Shown in pieces: positions 45,268 through 57,092 of a stretch of DNA of 64,000 nt. The notes below the pieces were generated by a model. It was not told where the DNA came from. It saw nothing but the letters and a program-made list of their open reading frames with translations, and made no database searches. The stretch is from Diplolepis rosae (Eukaryota > Arthropoda > Insecta > Hymenoptera > Diplolepididae). The translations under genes and the position numbers were made by a program. Location: contig JAPYXD010000608.1 of NCBI GenBank assembly GCA_030998225.1, positions 6,602,501 to 6,666,500 of the forward strand. Reading direction: 5' to 3'. Position 1 is the first letter of the stretch; the number at the start of each line of letters is the position of its first letter.

Positions 45268-46844
45268 GTTATTTTCTGTATATGTATTTACATTCAGTAG
45301 GTAAGATTTTTTCCAGTAAATCAAAAATATGACCAGATTTGAACAATTTAATTATGGATTTTAGGATTAGAATTCTTTCGACTAAATTTACAGTTATCTG
45401 ATGGTACGAGTGTTCTTTCTAACAAAAAATCAAAAGTGCCAAAACTAACTCCAGCCAAGTCCAAAAGTTGTTCCTCTTTTTACAGTTACTCGTAGCCTTG
45501 AAAATAACGTCTTCCTGTCCCCAACTCTTGGGGTTCTCCACTCAATGAATCATCTCAGCATACTCCTTGGTTACCGTACTGCAACATCTATTCTTTATCT
45601 TCTTCTGACTGGGTATCGTTAAAGTTTTTGCTTTAACAATATGAGTCTTATTGCAGAAATCCATTGGACTCTTTGCTTTATTTTGTGTGCGGCAGTTGGG
45701 AATCGAAAAAATTTATAATTGCTATTCGAAGCTGTATTTTTACAGTTAACTATACAACATGAAAAACCTATTGTTATTGAATTTTGCTATAACAACACGT
45801 ACATATATTTACTCCATAAGTTTCACTTTTCGCCACTGCTAGCGCGGCGACCGATTCTTCTATCCCCTCCCGCCGAACACTCGGTCCCTATAGAACTTTT
45901 TATCCTGAAAGGCGCTGGTGCGCATGTGCCGAAATTTGACGTTATTTCCGGATTTTTCGTCAAGTTTTGTATAGAAAAACGATATTTACTGTTATAAATT
46001 AATATACTAAAGAAATAAAAAAGCATAAATATTAAGAAAACGAAAGAGGCGAAAATCTACAACAAATTGAAAAAAAATCCGATGAAAAAACAGTTAAAAG
46101 TGTGGTTAAATCGTCAAATAGGTGCGAATGTTTACTACACTTTATAGTAGAATTTGATAAATATTATACCTGCGTTACGTACATTCCTTCACTAGTTTTT
46201 AAAAATTTACATTAAACTTAAGAAATTACAAAATACATGTTTAAAAAAGTATATTTTAATTTTTTTTTAAGCTACAAAATATTTTTTAATTTTCAGATAT
46301 TTATTACTACATACTACAGTGAAATACTATGCTGTAGTAACAAAAAATTTCTTAATATTATTAACTTATTTATTACTGCAGGCTCTATTAAAATTAAGAA
46401 AAAACAAGTAAAACATTCAGTTTATATCATATTAAAGAGTTACAAAGAGGTTATTTTTAATCTTATAGAGGTATTTACTTCTACATAGTGTAGTAAAAGG
46501 TTGTTTTTATAAATGAATGTCAAAATGTAAAAATGAAAAAGTACATTTAAAAATGTGCTGCAATGTGATACTGACGGATATAAAAGTATCGTATGGTAGA
46601 AGTTCTGTTTCAAATGTTTATTTTATGTTTATAAAATTAAACTCATTCTATAATTTTTTAATATAGTACATAAATTGATTTGATTATTTTAAAAAATAAC
46701 TTTAAATATATTTTCTGCATACAATACTTGACGAAAAATGAATTTGTCAACAGCAGTCAACGGGGTCAATCGATGGCAGATGTAAACATTCCATGGAGGA
46801 GTTATAGCGGCTGTAACGATGTGGCTGTTTTTGGTATTGGACAC
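45268..46844. other. no gene recognised
   Basis: A GC-richer patch at 45838-45960 (GCTAGCGCGGCGACC, TCCCGCCGAACACTCGG) could be a promoter fragment or an old repeat; no exon could be tied to it. The remainder is AT-rich. Confidence 0.3.
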
Positions 46845-46970
46845 CAGGGGCTCTAGAACCTTTTTACTCATAATGCGTTTTGTAGGTAAGGAAGGAAGCG
46901 ACACAACCAATCGATAGCTCACAGGAACTAAAGGTTATCAACATTACCGATAGAATACGCGCTAGAAATC
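46845..46970. repeat. repeat arm, inverted copy of 38225-38345
   Basis: GGGGCTCTAGAACC, TAGGTAAGGAAGGAAGCGAC and CAATCGATAGCTCAC are the inverse of the blocks at 38225-38345. Confidence 0.65.
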
Positions 46971-49053
46971 ATTTTGTGACAGTAGAGTCATTTGTTTTAA
47001 TTTATTTGTTTACCGTTAGAGGCAGTACCTCCCAGGGATGAATTCTGCGCGAAGAGTTTAAACATTGATTTTGTGCCTAAGAAAGTCAAACAAAGATCCA
47101 TTGTTTAGCAACTAAGATTTGGGTTTTGAAATCAAAATGAAGAGAGAGACTTGGTATTTTTGGGAATGCGAACCGACTCTCTTTAGAGACATTTAAAATG
47201 TTTTACATTGGTGACAGTTAATCTTTATAGGAAATAAATGTTTATAAAAGTTTTCACTCATATCGGCTTTCTAGGGTAAGATGTCGAGAAGAGAGATTTT
47301 AAGGACTTTTCCAAGAAGTGTTACATTATACACATGGGCCACTTGAGTCATAGATTTAGCTGTTTTTTTAATGTATGTGCATAGAAGTCTAAGAGTAGGG
47401 ATTTTAACTTAGGAGTAGGAATGCGCAAGAGATCTACTGACCGCTGCGTGAGCTATGGACCCTGTAAGCAGCATCGATTCTTTTTTTTGTTAGATTAGAT
47501 TTTGATCATCTCGCGAAGTGTGAACTTCGATTTTTGCTCCTTTTTGTAGGACTTTGTAATTTTTTCACGAGTTGTGTTCAAAATAAATTTAGAGCTTTTT
47601 AAATCAAATTTGCTACACCTGTTTAACAATTCATTTCTCAAACCCCTTACTTTTACAATAATTTTATTTTTATGTAATTATAATCAAGTTTATCTGGATT
47701 TCACAAAACTTTTAAAACGATTTTGAATATTTAATATTTGTAAATATTTCGCGCCGAAATTTGCCCACAACCGTCACAATTTAAGGAAACAATACTGTAC
47801 AAGCGCCAAATATCCATAGTACTTCCGGGAGTTTCGAGCTATTTTTACCGGAAAAGTAAATATTTACGGAAAATAAATATTTCGAAAGATTTTGAGTTAA
47901 AAAACTTTGCACAAAGAAATGTCTGATATACCTGGAGAAAATCTTTTGAAAAGGAGAAAGTTTGGTACAGATAAAAATTGCTGGTTTGGAAATTTTAGAT
48001 GTGACAGCCGATACAAGTCGTACTTAGAATGTACTTATTATTTTATTTAATTTCCAAAACCCTGTTTGGAATTTCGAAAAGGTAAAATTCCAGACGGTTC
48101 GTTGAAAAAACATATTAAAAATTGTGCGGGGTGCAGAAATGTGATATGTGGGTGAGGTTATGTGCGCGTAAGGACGAGTAATTTTATAGTATAAAGAATA
48201 TGTAAAGAAAGATACTTATATTTGCTCTGAAAATAATTTTTTTTCGTTTAATATTTTGTATGTCATAGAATTAAATTATCTGCATACTATAGAAATGTAA
48301 TAGAGATAAAGAATAATAATTTTATATTCTCATTTACTATTATCTATTCATTATAAAGAATTATTTACCATTTGTTAATAATAAATAAATAATTAATTTT
48401 TTTACTTTACTTTCTTTCAATTCACAGAAGCAGTTTTATATAACAGCACAATTTTTCTATGCATTTCTCAATATCACTAATGTAAATATAACCTACATAC
48501 TACATACCGGTCAACAAGTTGTTGCTTTTTTCCTTTAACGGACTATTTCTACATTCCAACCATCTTTTTAATTGACAAATGGTATTCTTCTCCACCTTCT
48601 TGTACAACAATTCTGCATCAGGAACAACTTTCTCAGTTAGTTTTACTGAAAAGTTTGTTATTATTGAGTACATTTTTCCTAAAATGAGCTCGAAACATTT
48701 AAATGCGTGCGCAGTATCATGGTGTCATCTAAGCTTCGGCTCTTAACCCTCCCATACCAAGCACATGTAGGATTCTCTCCGTGAGGTCAGTTTTTTCAAA
48801 ATAGTTTCTAATTTACGCTTCACACAGTCTGGTTCGTTTGAATACCTCTCCACGAATTATTCCTGAAGTTATTTGTAGCAATTAAAAATGTTCAAGTAGA
48901 ATACTCTCAATAATTTCTTCTTTTTCTTGTTCTTCTTGTTTGTGGCTTCTTGCTGAAACTAGCAAATAGCCATATCATACTCTCAATAATTAAATCTGAA
49001 AACTAAAAGTGACGTGAATTCTGAGGGAAACCCTCCATAGGTTGGCTTTCGTG
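46971..49053. other. no gene recognised
   Basis: AT-rich. A short frame near 47923-48050 (MSDIPGENLLKRRKFG, then NCWFGNFRCDSR) reads like peptide but is not recognised and has no supporting splice context. No paired repeats found. Confidence 0.3.
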
Positions 49054-49920
49054 CAATTGTACGGAAGCTTGTAGCCGCCAACCTGCCACAGTGTCGCTAG
49101 TTGTTGGTCTATGCCAGTCTAAGCGGCTTGTATTCGCCACTACCGACAGTGTCGCAAATTTTTTCGGCTCTTCCGGTTTGCGAGTCGCAAGCCGGAAGAG
49201 CTGATCGGCCCTTCCGGTTTGCGACTCGCAAACCGGAAGGGCCGATTTGCTTATGCAACCTACATGGCACATGTTTTGTAGTGAAAGGAAGCCAGGTAAT
49301 CATAAAAATTAAATTAAATTAAACCTTTCAAAGTAGAACTCTTTTTATATTGATAATGTATAATGACAATTAAATTTAATATAAAAAGAGTTCGAGTTTG
49401 AAATGTTTCAATTACTGGAAATTGAAATTTATTTATTTTGCAATTCCAATGACCGGACATTTTTAAAAATGCGGAAAAATTTTTATGCACACAAAATAAG
49501 ATTATTATTTCAATCAATTTCTTTGATAGGTATTATAAAATTCTTAACATTTTAATTTAAAAGTTACTTAGTTATACCCAACATATTTTTCAAAAAGAGG
49601 TTATGTGGTATCATTCTTGCTTTTTATATTCAAGTATTTTTGTATTAATTATCTTATATATCAGTAAATGTCGTAAAATTAATTAATCTTTTCTTTGACA
49701 ATAATCTTTAACTTAAGAATAAGTAATATATGGAAAAATTGAATTACCTGGCTTCATTTCACTACAAAACATATGCCATGTAGGCTGCATAAGCAAACCG
49801 GAAGAGCCGAAAAAACTTGCGACACTGTCGGTAGTGGCGAATACAAGCCGCTTAGACTGGCATAGACCAACAACTAGCGACACTGTGGCAGGTTGGCGGC
49901 TACAAGCTTCCGTACAATTG
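49054..49920. mobile_element. 867-bp TIR element with arms over 100 bp
   Basis: CAATTGTACGGAAGCTTGTA is mirrored by TACAAGCTTCCGTACAATTG. The arms pair through GCCGCCAACCTGCCACAGTG, GGTCTATGCCAGTCTAAGCG and ACCGACAGTGTCGCAA, then again further in (TATGCAACCTACATGGCA, ACAAAACAT). The outer CAATTG may be a palindromic 6-bp target duplication. Two compact palindromes occur in the left arm only. Frames across this region are artefacts of the palindromes. Confidence 0.82.
49204..49246. repeat. perfect 21-bp-arm palindrome with one-base centre
   Basis: Left arm 49204-49224 (ATCGGCCCTTCCGG then TTTGCGA), a single C, then the exact inverse 49226-49246. Immediately upstream, 49167-49201 is a second one (17-bp arms, one mismatch, G at the centre) sharing the core TTCCGGTTTGCGA. 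Confidence 0.95.
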
Positions 49921-50344
49921 AAATAGCTTGAGTTCTTGAGTGCGGTGTTGCCACATTTTGAGGTTACACGTTCCTATGTAGGAATTTAAAGAATGCCAAA
50001 ACCCCGCAATAACCTTGTTGCAAATATTACTCATAGATCTGTTTTAATTACCGAAAAGTGCCTTAAGTTTAAGAAAAACCGGATGCGTCGTTTTTTACTA
50101 GAAAAAGCAATGCTATAAGTTAAGAAAAAACACTCCAGAAGTTTTAGTATAGAATTCTAGATCACTAACAAGTAATGAGCATAGAGATATTACAGATAGA
50201 GTAGGCACGCAATAGGGGCGCGTGGAAGTCACGGTCGTATAGACAGGTCTGACATCTCCCGTGGTGGGGGATGTTCCCTTATCGTGACGAGTAGCAGTTT
50301 CGAAAGTGACCGCTTGGGCAGCGCTGCAATCGTGTTTATTTATT
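49921..50344. repeat. flank with old repeat pieces
   Basis: 50086-50160 resembles a diverged 112-bp micro-element. 50235-50340 (CGTATAGACAGGTCTGACAT, GGGGGATGTTCCCTTATCGT, GGGCAGCGCTGCAATCG) is the inverse of 54785-54885. Confidence 0.6.
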
Positions 50345-51585
50345 TAGTTATAAACATGAACTGAGTAAATAAATTAGAACTGAGTAAGTGCACTAATATC
50401 CCATTAACAAAATTAATTTATAGAATTAATGATGTTTAATATTTAAAATAAAATGTTTAATTTATTTCTGACGAGTTTATGAAGCTTGTTTATCTAAATA
50501 ATCATTAATACCTATGATGTATTGATATATTTTTCTGTGATTAAAAAGCTAATACACATGCGATAGAAAATTGTTGATAAGTATGTGAAATAAGCACCAA
50601 AAGAAAAGTAATAAATACATTTAAAGTTTTTGAAAAATGCTATTGAGTGATTTATTTATTAGTTTAATTGTATATTTTTAATGCATACTGTAATTTAAAA
50701 ATGGATCAGAATATTGACAATTTACACATGAAATATTAAAGCTAAAACAATTTTTTGCAAATATGAAAAAAAATATTTATTGGTCGACTTTTTCTCTCCA
50801 TGGCGCAATTATTTCAGTGCAAGATTTCTTATGGATTTCAACTGACTAAATATTTTAATTATTTTTCAATTTAACGTTTAATAATGTTTCATATTAGTTC
50901 ATTAAAATAATTTGAATATGATTAATGTTTCATAATAATATAATAATAGACAATTTTTAATTTTTCGATTAATTTATTAATTAAATTTTTTATTAGATCA
51001 TTAATAATTTATTTCTTGAATTAATTAAATATATTAATTCAGTCCATTAATCAATACTAATACTTTATTAAAACAACTATATTAGATCAAATGATAAGGT
51101 TTGTTACGCGCATAATGCAATGCATAATATTTTGTATTATCAACATAAAATAAGGCAATTAATGAAGAAAAGCAATAAATAAATATATTGCTAATATTTC
51201 CAATATTATCGATATTGGTAAAGAAATATTAATGAAGAAATAATTTTACTCAAATTATTCGTGATATAAGGATCCTATATGCAAGACAATTTATTTCTTG
51301 CACTTTTGCGATTAACTTTCTAGATTGTTATAACTATTTTATGTTTCAAGTTCTGATTAGTATTTAAAAATGTTATTTTAATAAAATTAATAATCTTAGT
51401 TCTTCAAAAATGATAAAGCTTTAATTATTTATCAATTTTCTCCATATAAAACAATACTTTCATATGAGAGGACGGAGGTGGCGCTGCTAGCGGATTAATT
51501 CCAAGTGGCATCACTAAGAGACAACTTTTTTAACGTTGAAAAAGGCCTTCATCGGACAGGGCTGGTCTATGCTACCGTGGGATAA
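50345..51585 (-). repeat. long repeat arm, inverted copy of 40095-41110
   Basis: Mirror of the arm at 40095-41110. An extra AT-rich segment (about 50850-51130) is absent from the other copy and looks like a later insertion or expansion. Non-coding. Confidence 0.85.
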
Positions 51586-51592
51586 CCGCTCA

Positions 51593-51746
51593 TGGTGCAT
51601 TTATACCTCTGTATGCCTGACCGGTGCGGACAGATAATACATAAGAGCAAAAAAGACAGACATTTTCTTTTTGTCAAATTTTACACTGTCTGTCTTATGT
51701 ATTTTCCGTCCGCACCGGTTAGGCAGACAGAGGTATAAATGCAGCA
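51593..51746. mobile_element. palindromic MITE, copy B
   Basis: TGGTGCATTTATACCTCTGT to ACAGAGGTATAAATGCAGCA; TCA on both sides (51590-51592, 51747-51749). Same family as 29794-29957, shorter by about 10 bp in the centre. The next element is inserted at its right edge. Confidence 0.85.
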
Positions 51747-51752
51747 TCAGTG

Positions 51753-52451
51753 AAGAGTTCTAAATTTCTCGGACATTTAAAATCCGGTCACGTTCTCGTG
51801 ACTGTGACCGTCAGTTTAAGACAACTTGAGAATTTGCAGAGAATTTAAGGGAATTTTACCATACCTTCACCAATATTTTCTTTATCATTAAACCTTATAA
51901 TATTGTAAATTTATTTCCAAACACTATGAATTGCAATAGTGAAGGTTTCATAAAAATAAACTACGACAAATGTTAAGTTTTATCTGAATTCAATATCAAA
52001 AAAAAATTTTTTATAGCGATTATATTAAATTCAAACATAAAGAACAAGTAATTCAAGTTTTCTTCGCAAAAATTACGCTTTGATTAAAATAATTGTTTGA
52101 CAGTTTCGGGACAGTTTATGTACTTTTTTAAGTGCTCTATTTGTCAAGTGGCATGCTTTCTGTACATCTGATCACAGTATTTGCATTTGAAAGAAGCTTT
52201 ATTTTGTTTATCAATAATTTTTAAAAAAAAATTCCAAACTATATTCTTTTTTTTTTCCATTTTTATTGTGCACGTTATACGAACTTCCAGAACAAAGCAT
52301 TTATCAAAAACAATTGAAAGCTTGAACCGTTATGGAAAAATATTTTTAAATTCTCATAAATTCTCGAAGAGCACATTTATCAGAGAAATTCTCAGTCATA
52401 TTCCCGTCCTCCCAGGCATATTCTCGGTCACATAAACTCTTTAGAACTCTA
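51753..52451. mobile_element. hAT-type non-autonomous element, copy 2 (699 bp)
   Basis: AAGAGTTCTAAA (first base changed from T) to TTTAGAACTCTA, with a perfect 8-bp duplication CATCAGTG (51745-51752, 52452-52459) whose left copy includes the last two bases of MITE copy B. It lacks the 618-bp foldback carried by copy 1, so it preserves the empty site near 51932. Confidence 0.92.
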
Positions 52452-52459
52452 CATCAGTG

Positions 52460-53261
52460 TAGAAACACTATAAGTTAATTGACCAAATGCTCAGGGTCGG
52501 CGCTAACCGTACCATCACTCCCGGTTTTTCTGTTGTTCTTAATGAGACTTATGTAGGAATTGTAAATACGAGGTTTTGTATAAATTTCATATTTATTTAT
52601 ATAATAAATACCTATATTTTATAAAACGATATATTTGTAAGTTTATTTTTCCTTTAAACGAGCATAATCATTATTCTATATATTGTTCTTATTATACTGT
52701 TCTTATTAATGTTGGTTAACTATTTTAAAAAAATAAATTAATAGTCAACTTATTTTATATTCTATATTTTTCAATTATTCATAATGATTTCCAACTCATT
52801 ACAACTTTGATCGACTTCATTCCTTGTTCAGAATTTTTCATATTTTTTTTTAATTCAATTTTGCCTCAAAAAATAATATAAATGCAGTGATATATAAGCA
52901 ATTGAATATAAAAAAATTAAAAAGTTTTTATGAAATGCCATGAAGGAATGAAAGAGATATCAATATTTAAATATTCATATTAGCCGAATGTTTCAAAATA
53001 GTTTTTGTATTAGATTAATATGAAAAAAAGGGGAAATTTTAATTTTAAATATTCACGCAATATTAATATTAAAGTCTGATCTCTTTTATTTGTTTATGGC
53101 ATTGAATAATATATTTTTAAACTGTTTATATCGAATTCTCCGTATATTACTGTGAATTTTCTCGGAGTGAGGGTACACTTAGCATTGCGTGTGACAATTC
53201 AGCAAACTAACTTAGGAATTCAACTTGCGACATTAACAGGGCGCCATTTTCTTTTCTGATG
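52460..53261. other. no gene recognised
   Basis: Very AT-rich, without motif or paired repeat. Confidence 0.3.
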
Positions 53262-53559
53262 CCACGGTAGTATAGACAGGTCTGGCAACTCCCGTGGTGG
53301 AGGACGTTCCCTTCTTGCAGGCAGAATGTTTCATATTTACGTCACGGAGAGCGCTAGTATCGAGTAGTAGCCCGAATGTCCGCACTATAGCATGTATGTA
53401 TATAGATATACCCAGAACGTAGTCAGCATGGAAACTAGATATAAGGAGACCAATCTCTTATGGCCATACTTCACAAAACACGAAATGAATTTCTTCCAAG
53501 TACTTAGTTAGGAAACTTCCCGATGAGGGCACGTGTGTTCCCTGAGTGCAAAATGGTGG

Positions 53560-54035
53560 CATCCACGGTTTATAAGCATCGTGTATTAGACGTCGCCATT
53601 TTGCACCAGTGATCCCAGAACGTGAGAGCTGGCAGCCCCCACCATAGATGCCTCGAGCTCATTGTGTCTTCCTCACTCAACCAACCTATGGCAGTCGAGC
53701 GAGGAAGAAGCCATGAGCTGGTGGGGTCTATGGTGGGGGCCGCCAGCTCCCACGTTCTGGGATCACTGTTTTGCACCCAAGGAACACACATGCCCTCATC
53801 GGGAAGTTTCGTAACTTTGTACTTGGCAGAACTTCATTTCGGGAATGGATATATGGAGATTGGTGTCCTTATATCTAGTCTCCATGCACGGTTTATTAGC
53901 ATCGTGTATTAGACGTCGCCATTTTGCACCCAGGGAACACACATGCCCTCATCGGGAAGTTTTGTAACTATGTACTTGGCAGAACTTCATTTCGGGAATG
54001 GATATATGGAGATTGGTCTCCTTATATCTACTCTC
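53560..54035. repeat. direct duplication, one copy carrying a MITE
   Basis: A unit starting at CACGGTTTATAAGCATCG (53563) and running through TTGCACCC, ACACACATGCCCTCATCGGG, TACTTGGCAGAACTTCATTT and TATATGGAGATTGGT to CTCCATG repeats at about 53887. The first copy is interrupted by the 162-bp element; the second is not. An inverted part copy precedes at 53430-53545. Confidence 0.85.
53607..53768. mobile_element. 162-bp hAT-type MITE
   Basis: CAGTGATCCCAGAACGTG faces CACGTTCTGGGATCACTG, with arms running to near the centre (GCCCCCACCATAGA against TCTATGGTGGGGGC). Perfect 8-bp duplication TTTTGCAC (53599-53606, 53769-53776). The duplicated unit at 53887 shows the empty TTTTGCACCC site. Confidence 0.94.
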
Positions 54036-54055
54036 CATGGTAGTCAGCTGTGAAA

Positions 54056-54763
54056 GCTGTGAAAACTTTTCCGAATCTGGCAGGAGCAACGGCACGGTAA
54101 GTGCCCGGCTTGTAAGTTGGAAGTAGTGAAAAGGAGTGCGCAGTTGTCCTCTTCTTACTCACGGGAAAATGTGCGAGTGAGACAAACTTGTCAAATTAAT
54201 CTAAGCCAGAGAGGTTATGCAACCCGGTACGCGACACGACATAGCTAAGAAAAAAATATATTGTATTAAATGCATTATATTATATTACATGCGATCTTCA
54301 AAGTCTTGAAAATTTCTCGGATTAAATTCCCTCACCTTTAAAGGAAAAAACTATTCAACATTATTTAACACACCATTTACGAAGTAATAACAAATACCAT
54401 AATTTCAAGATTTACAATCTTAAATTCGATATATTCTTACCACTTTTATAATGCACTCCTTTAGCTTTTTTAGGAATCCTGAGATAATATATATATTTTT
54501 TTTAAACTAAACTGAAATTGAACAAATATCTGCCGCTTGCAAATGATCAAAAAATCAATCAACATAACAACTCTGGCTTAGATCAATTTGAGAATTTGAC
54601 AAATTCATCTCACTCGCACATTTTCTCGTGAGTAAGAAGAGGACAACTGCGCACTCCTTTCCACTACTTCCAGCTTACAAGCCGGGCACTTACCGTGCCG
54701 TTGCTCCTGCCAAGTCGCTTACATGGAGATAGGTCTCCTTATTATTCCTTCGTGCTGTAAACC
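54056..54763. mobile_element. second copy of the ACGAAGG Mutator-like family
   Basis: AAACTTTTCCGAATCTGGCA through CGGCACGGTAAGTGCCCGGC on the left and GCCGGGCACTTACCGTGCCG to CTCCTTATTATTCCTTCGT on the right, with the same interior as 42071-42798 (ATGCAACCCGGTACGCGACA and CTCCTTTAGCTTTTTTAGGA blocks). The left terminal ACGAAGG is missing, so no duplication can be read. Confidence 0.85.
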
Positions 54764-55039
54764 ACGGGTATTCCTTCAACTACTCGATTGTAGCGCTGCC
54801 CAAGCAGTTCTTTCGAAACATCTACTCGTCACGATAAGGGAACATCCCCCACGACGGGAGTTTCCAGACCTGTCTATACTACCGTGGGCTGGTCGCAAGT
54901 CCTTTCAACCCTGTCAAAAACGCGCGAAAACAGATGCTCTTGAGCTTCTTGAGTCGTGTTTGCGCAGAAGACTTAAAACATATGTCATGAGGTTTACAGA
55001 ACTACCAATATTTTAAGTACCTGAATGAGAAAAAATAGT

Positions 55040-55380
55040 ATATTGTGTATCTAGGAGGTAAAGTAGGTCTTTTGGGGCGAGGACTGAATACATCGGTCGA
55101 GTCCCAAAATGACCGACCTCCGTGGTAAACACGATATTTATTGCAAAATACGTCCTAAAGAAGTATTTCGAGTGTCTGTAGAATGGTATTGAGAGTGTCC
55201 AATTACGACTCGGTGGAATAGTAACATGTTATGACAATAATATTGACAAATATGGTACGAAAGGTGGTGGAAAGGGCAGTAGGGTGCGGGGCCCATGGAC
55301 GGGGGTGCAGGGGGCGAAGCCCCTGCCGGGGGTTTCGGGGGGGGGGGGGGGGGGGGGGCCCGAGTTGTGTGAAACAACTT
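55040..55380. repeat. GC-rich segment with long poly-G tract
   Basis: GGCGAAGCCCCTGCC hairpin (about 55313-55327), then a run of more than 20 G at about 55337-55358 followed by CCCGAG. The start of the segment has GGTCGAGTCCCAAAATGACC. The proline-rich frame seen on the minus strand (55138-55377) comes from the G-run. A repeat boundary or assembly-sensitive sequence is likely. Confidence 0.6.
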
Positions 55381-56009
55381 TGATTGTATTTAATAATGTA
55401 TGGAAAAGTATGAACTTTGGTTAGATCAATTAAATATTTTTCTGGAACGTAAAATGTTTTTTCTTCAAATTAAAAAATTTAACGTACAATTTTTGGGGTA
55501 TTCAGTATTTCAAGAAACAAATTTGATTGAATTTAATAACGTATGGAAAAATATAAACATTGATTAGATTAATTAAGTATTAGCACTGAGCCCAGAACGT
55601 GCAAGGTTGCTCCATGGTGAACAATGAAGGAGTTAGCTTAATCTCTGCTGTCGCCATCTTGCGGTCCGATCAAGTATTTGCTTAGGGGGAAATATAAACG
55701 ATTTTTCGCAACTGTGCAGAGGGCGTAAGGAACAAAAGTAGGACATAAGGAACGAAAGTAGGACTTAAGGAAGAAAACAGATACAATATGAACATGCTGG
55801 TCGTAAATGGACAACTTTACAGCCGCTCTACAGGGGCTCGAAGTACTACTTTAGTGCCTGTTTTGCAAAAAATAATTTTAAAGTTAAAAAATATAAAAAT
55901 ATCGGTTTTTAATCAGAATCTGGAGAAGTCGGGAGGTTTGATAGAAAAATCGGTATATCGGTAAGAGAGGCTACAAATCGAAAGATCTCTCGATAAATTG
56001 GGGGCTATA
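55381..56009. other. no gene recognised
   Basis: A loose direct repeat (TTTGATTGTATTTAATAATG near 55379 and GATTGAATTTAATAACGTAT near 55523) and GTAGGACATAAGGAACGAAA / GTAGGACTTAAGGAAGAAAA units near 55738. No coding frame. Confidence 0.35.
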
Positions 56010-56090
56010 GCAACACTGGCTTGTGTCTAAAATACATACAATTTTTTTTTCAAAATTTGGGGAATGGTAGAGAAGATAAAAATGAACGTA

Positions 56091-56646
56091 CATGGAGAAA
56101 AATAACTGGTGCCGTGCACATGGAACTCACAAAGTGTTGCCAAAGATATTTTTATAATATCTTTGCTTTGGGCAACTAAAACTATGGTACAATGTAATAA
56201 TGTATACCTACCGAGCTCGAACACATGAACGCTGAGTATATGATGCATGGCTTTCTTCATCTCTTCACGTGCGCCGCACGTGAAGCTGAAGCGTTCCCAA
56301 GGCGTATGTCTTATACTAGAATTTATTCATATAAGAACTAAGAAGCCTAAGGAGTTCAACGCTTGAGTTGGCATGAGTTTCACGTGCGCTGCAGGTGAAA
56401 CACAAGCGTTTAGCACCTTTGATCCATCTAGTATCTACCATAAGTCGCATGAGTAGTAAATGTTGCAATATCACATACTTTTTATGTGAATACACAGTAT
56501 TTTGTCTTTGTAGATTACTGTTGTGCGCAGCTCGCATGAATTTTGTGCATTTATTACTCAAGTTCATAAGTTCAACTATTTGAACAGCCACAATCGCCAA
56601 ACACTGGTCTTTTTCGAGTGCATGGCACCAGTTATTTCTCTCCGTG
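56091..56646. mobile_element. 556-bp TIR element (CACGGAG family) with TA duplication
   Basis: CATGGAGAAAAATAACTGGT on the left (one change from CAC) faces ACCAGTTATTTCTCTCCGTG; TA on both sides (56089-56090, 56647-56648). Inner inverted blocks TTCACGTGCGC occur. Same ends as 5360-6223 and 18518-19595. Frames in it are not convincing. Confidence 0.82.
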
Positions 56647-56807
56647 TACATTAGACAACTTTTGGTTTGGATGATAAAAAAATGTTTGATTTTAGCAAAA
56701 TTTATTGAGAACTTTTGTTATTACTTAAACCAAAAGTAGTCTACCTATGTCCATTTCTACCTTCTCTATCATTTCGCAAATTTTATAAACAATATTTTTT
56801 GTTTTGA

Positions 56808-57020
56808 AATCTAAAGAATTTGGAATCTTTCCGTAGAAAAAAGACGCTTTCGACTGTGTCGATATTTGAGCCCGGGTGTCACTCGACTGTCTAACCAACT
56901 GAGCTACACAAGCGATCGACATCTCTACAGGAAGATCTCATTATATTGCCTCACGGCATTTAATAACTTTAATTAGGATAGTTAACTATTTAAAATTTTT
57001 GTCACTGTCTTCTTTATCAT
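56808..57020 (-). repeat. tRNA-derived SINE, single diverged copy
   Basis: On the minus strand GTAGCTCAGTTGGTTAGACA (A box) and CCCGGGCTCAAATATCG (B box), then AAAGCGTC and the AAAGATTCC tail match the tandem units at 31359-32476. Confidence 0.85.
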
Positions 57021-57092
57021 TTTTCACGTAAACATATAGAAAGTAGACAAAGTTGTTTGCATAAAGTTGTTACTTTCCTCAAGTATCACATG

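Larger units (their letters stand above)
53262..54887. mobile_element. composite TIR element (CCACGGTAGTATAGACAGG ends)
   Basis: CCACGGTAGTATAGACAGGT and ACCTGTCTATACTACCGTGG stand at the two edges, followed inward by GGGAACATC/GACGTTCCC-type matches for about 50 bp. The 107-bp match of the right edge to 50235-50340 is longer, so the true partner is uncertain. Between lie a tandem duplication with a small hAT element and a copy of the ACGAAGG family. Confidence 0.55.
56010..57092. repeat. TIR repeat family copy 3, carrying two insertions
   Basis: CTTGTGTCTAAAATACATAC, TTCAAAATTTGGGGAATGGT and later CCAAAAGTAGTCTACCTATG and CCTCAAGTATCACATG match 8200-8557. A 556-bp TIR element (56091-56646) and a SINE (56808-57020) interrupt it. 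Confidence 0.78.

Noticed and set aside
49003..49322. Several overlapping frames on both strands with repeated CESQTGRA-like peptide
   Set aside because: Produced by the CCGGTTTGCGA palindromes; all strands and frames stay open for the same reason.
40095..51585. Maverick/Polinton or integrated virus between the long inverted arms
   Set aside because: No polymerase B, integrase, ATPase or capsid-type frame is readable between the arms; only small non-coding elements.
55138..55377. Proline-rich 79-codon frame on the minus strand
   Set aside because: The prolines come from the poly-G run; no other coding sign.
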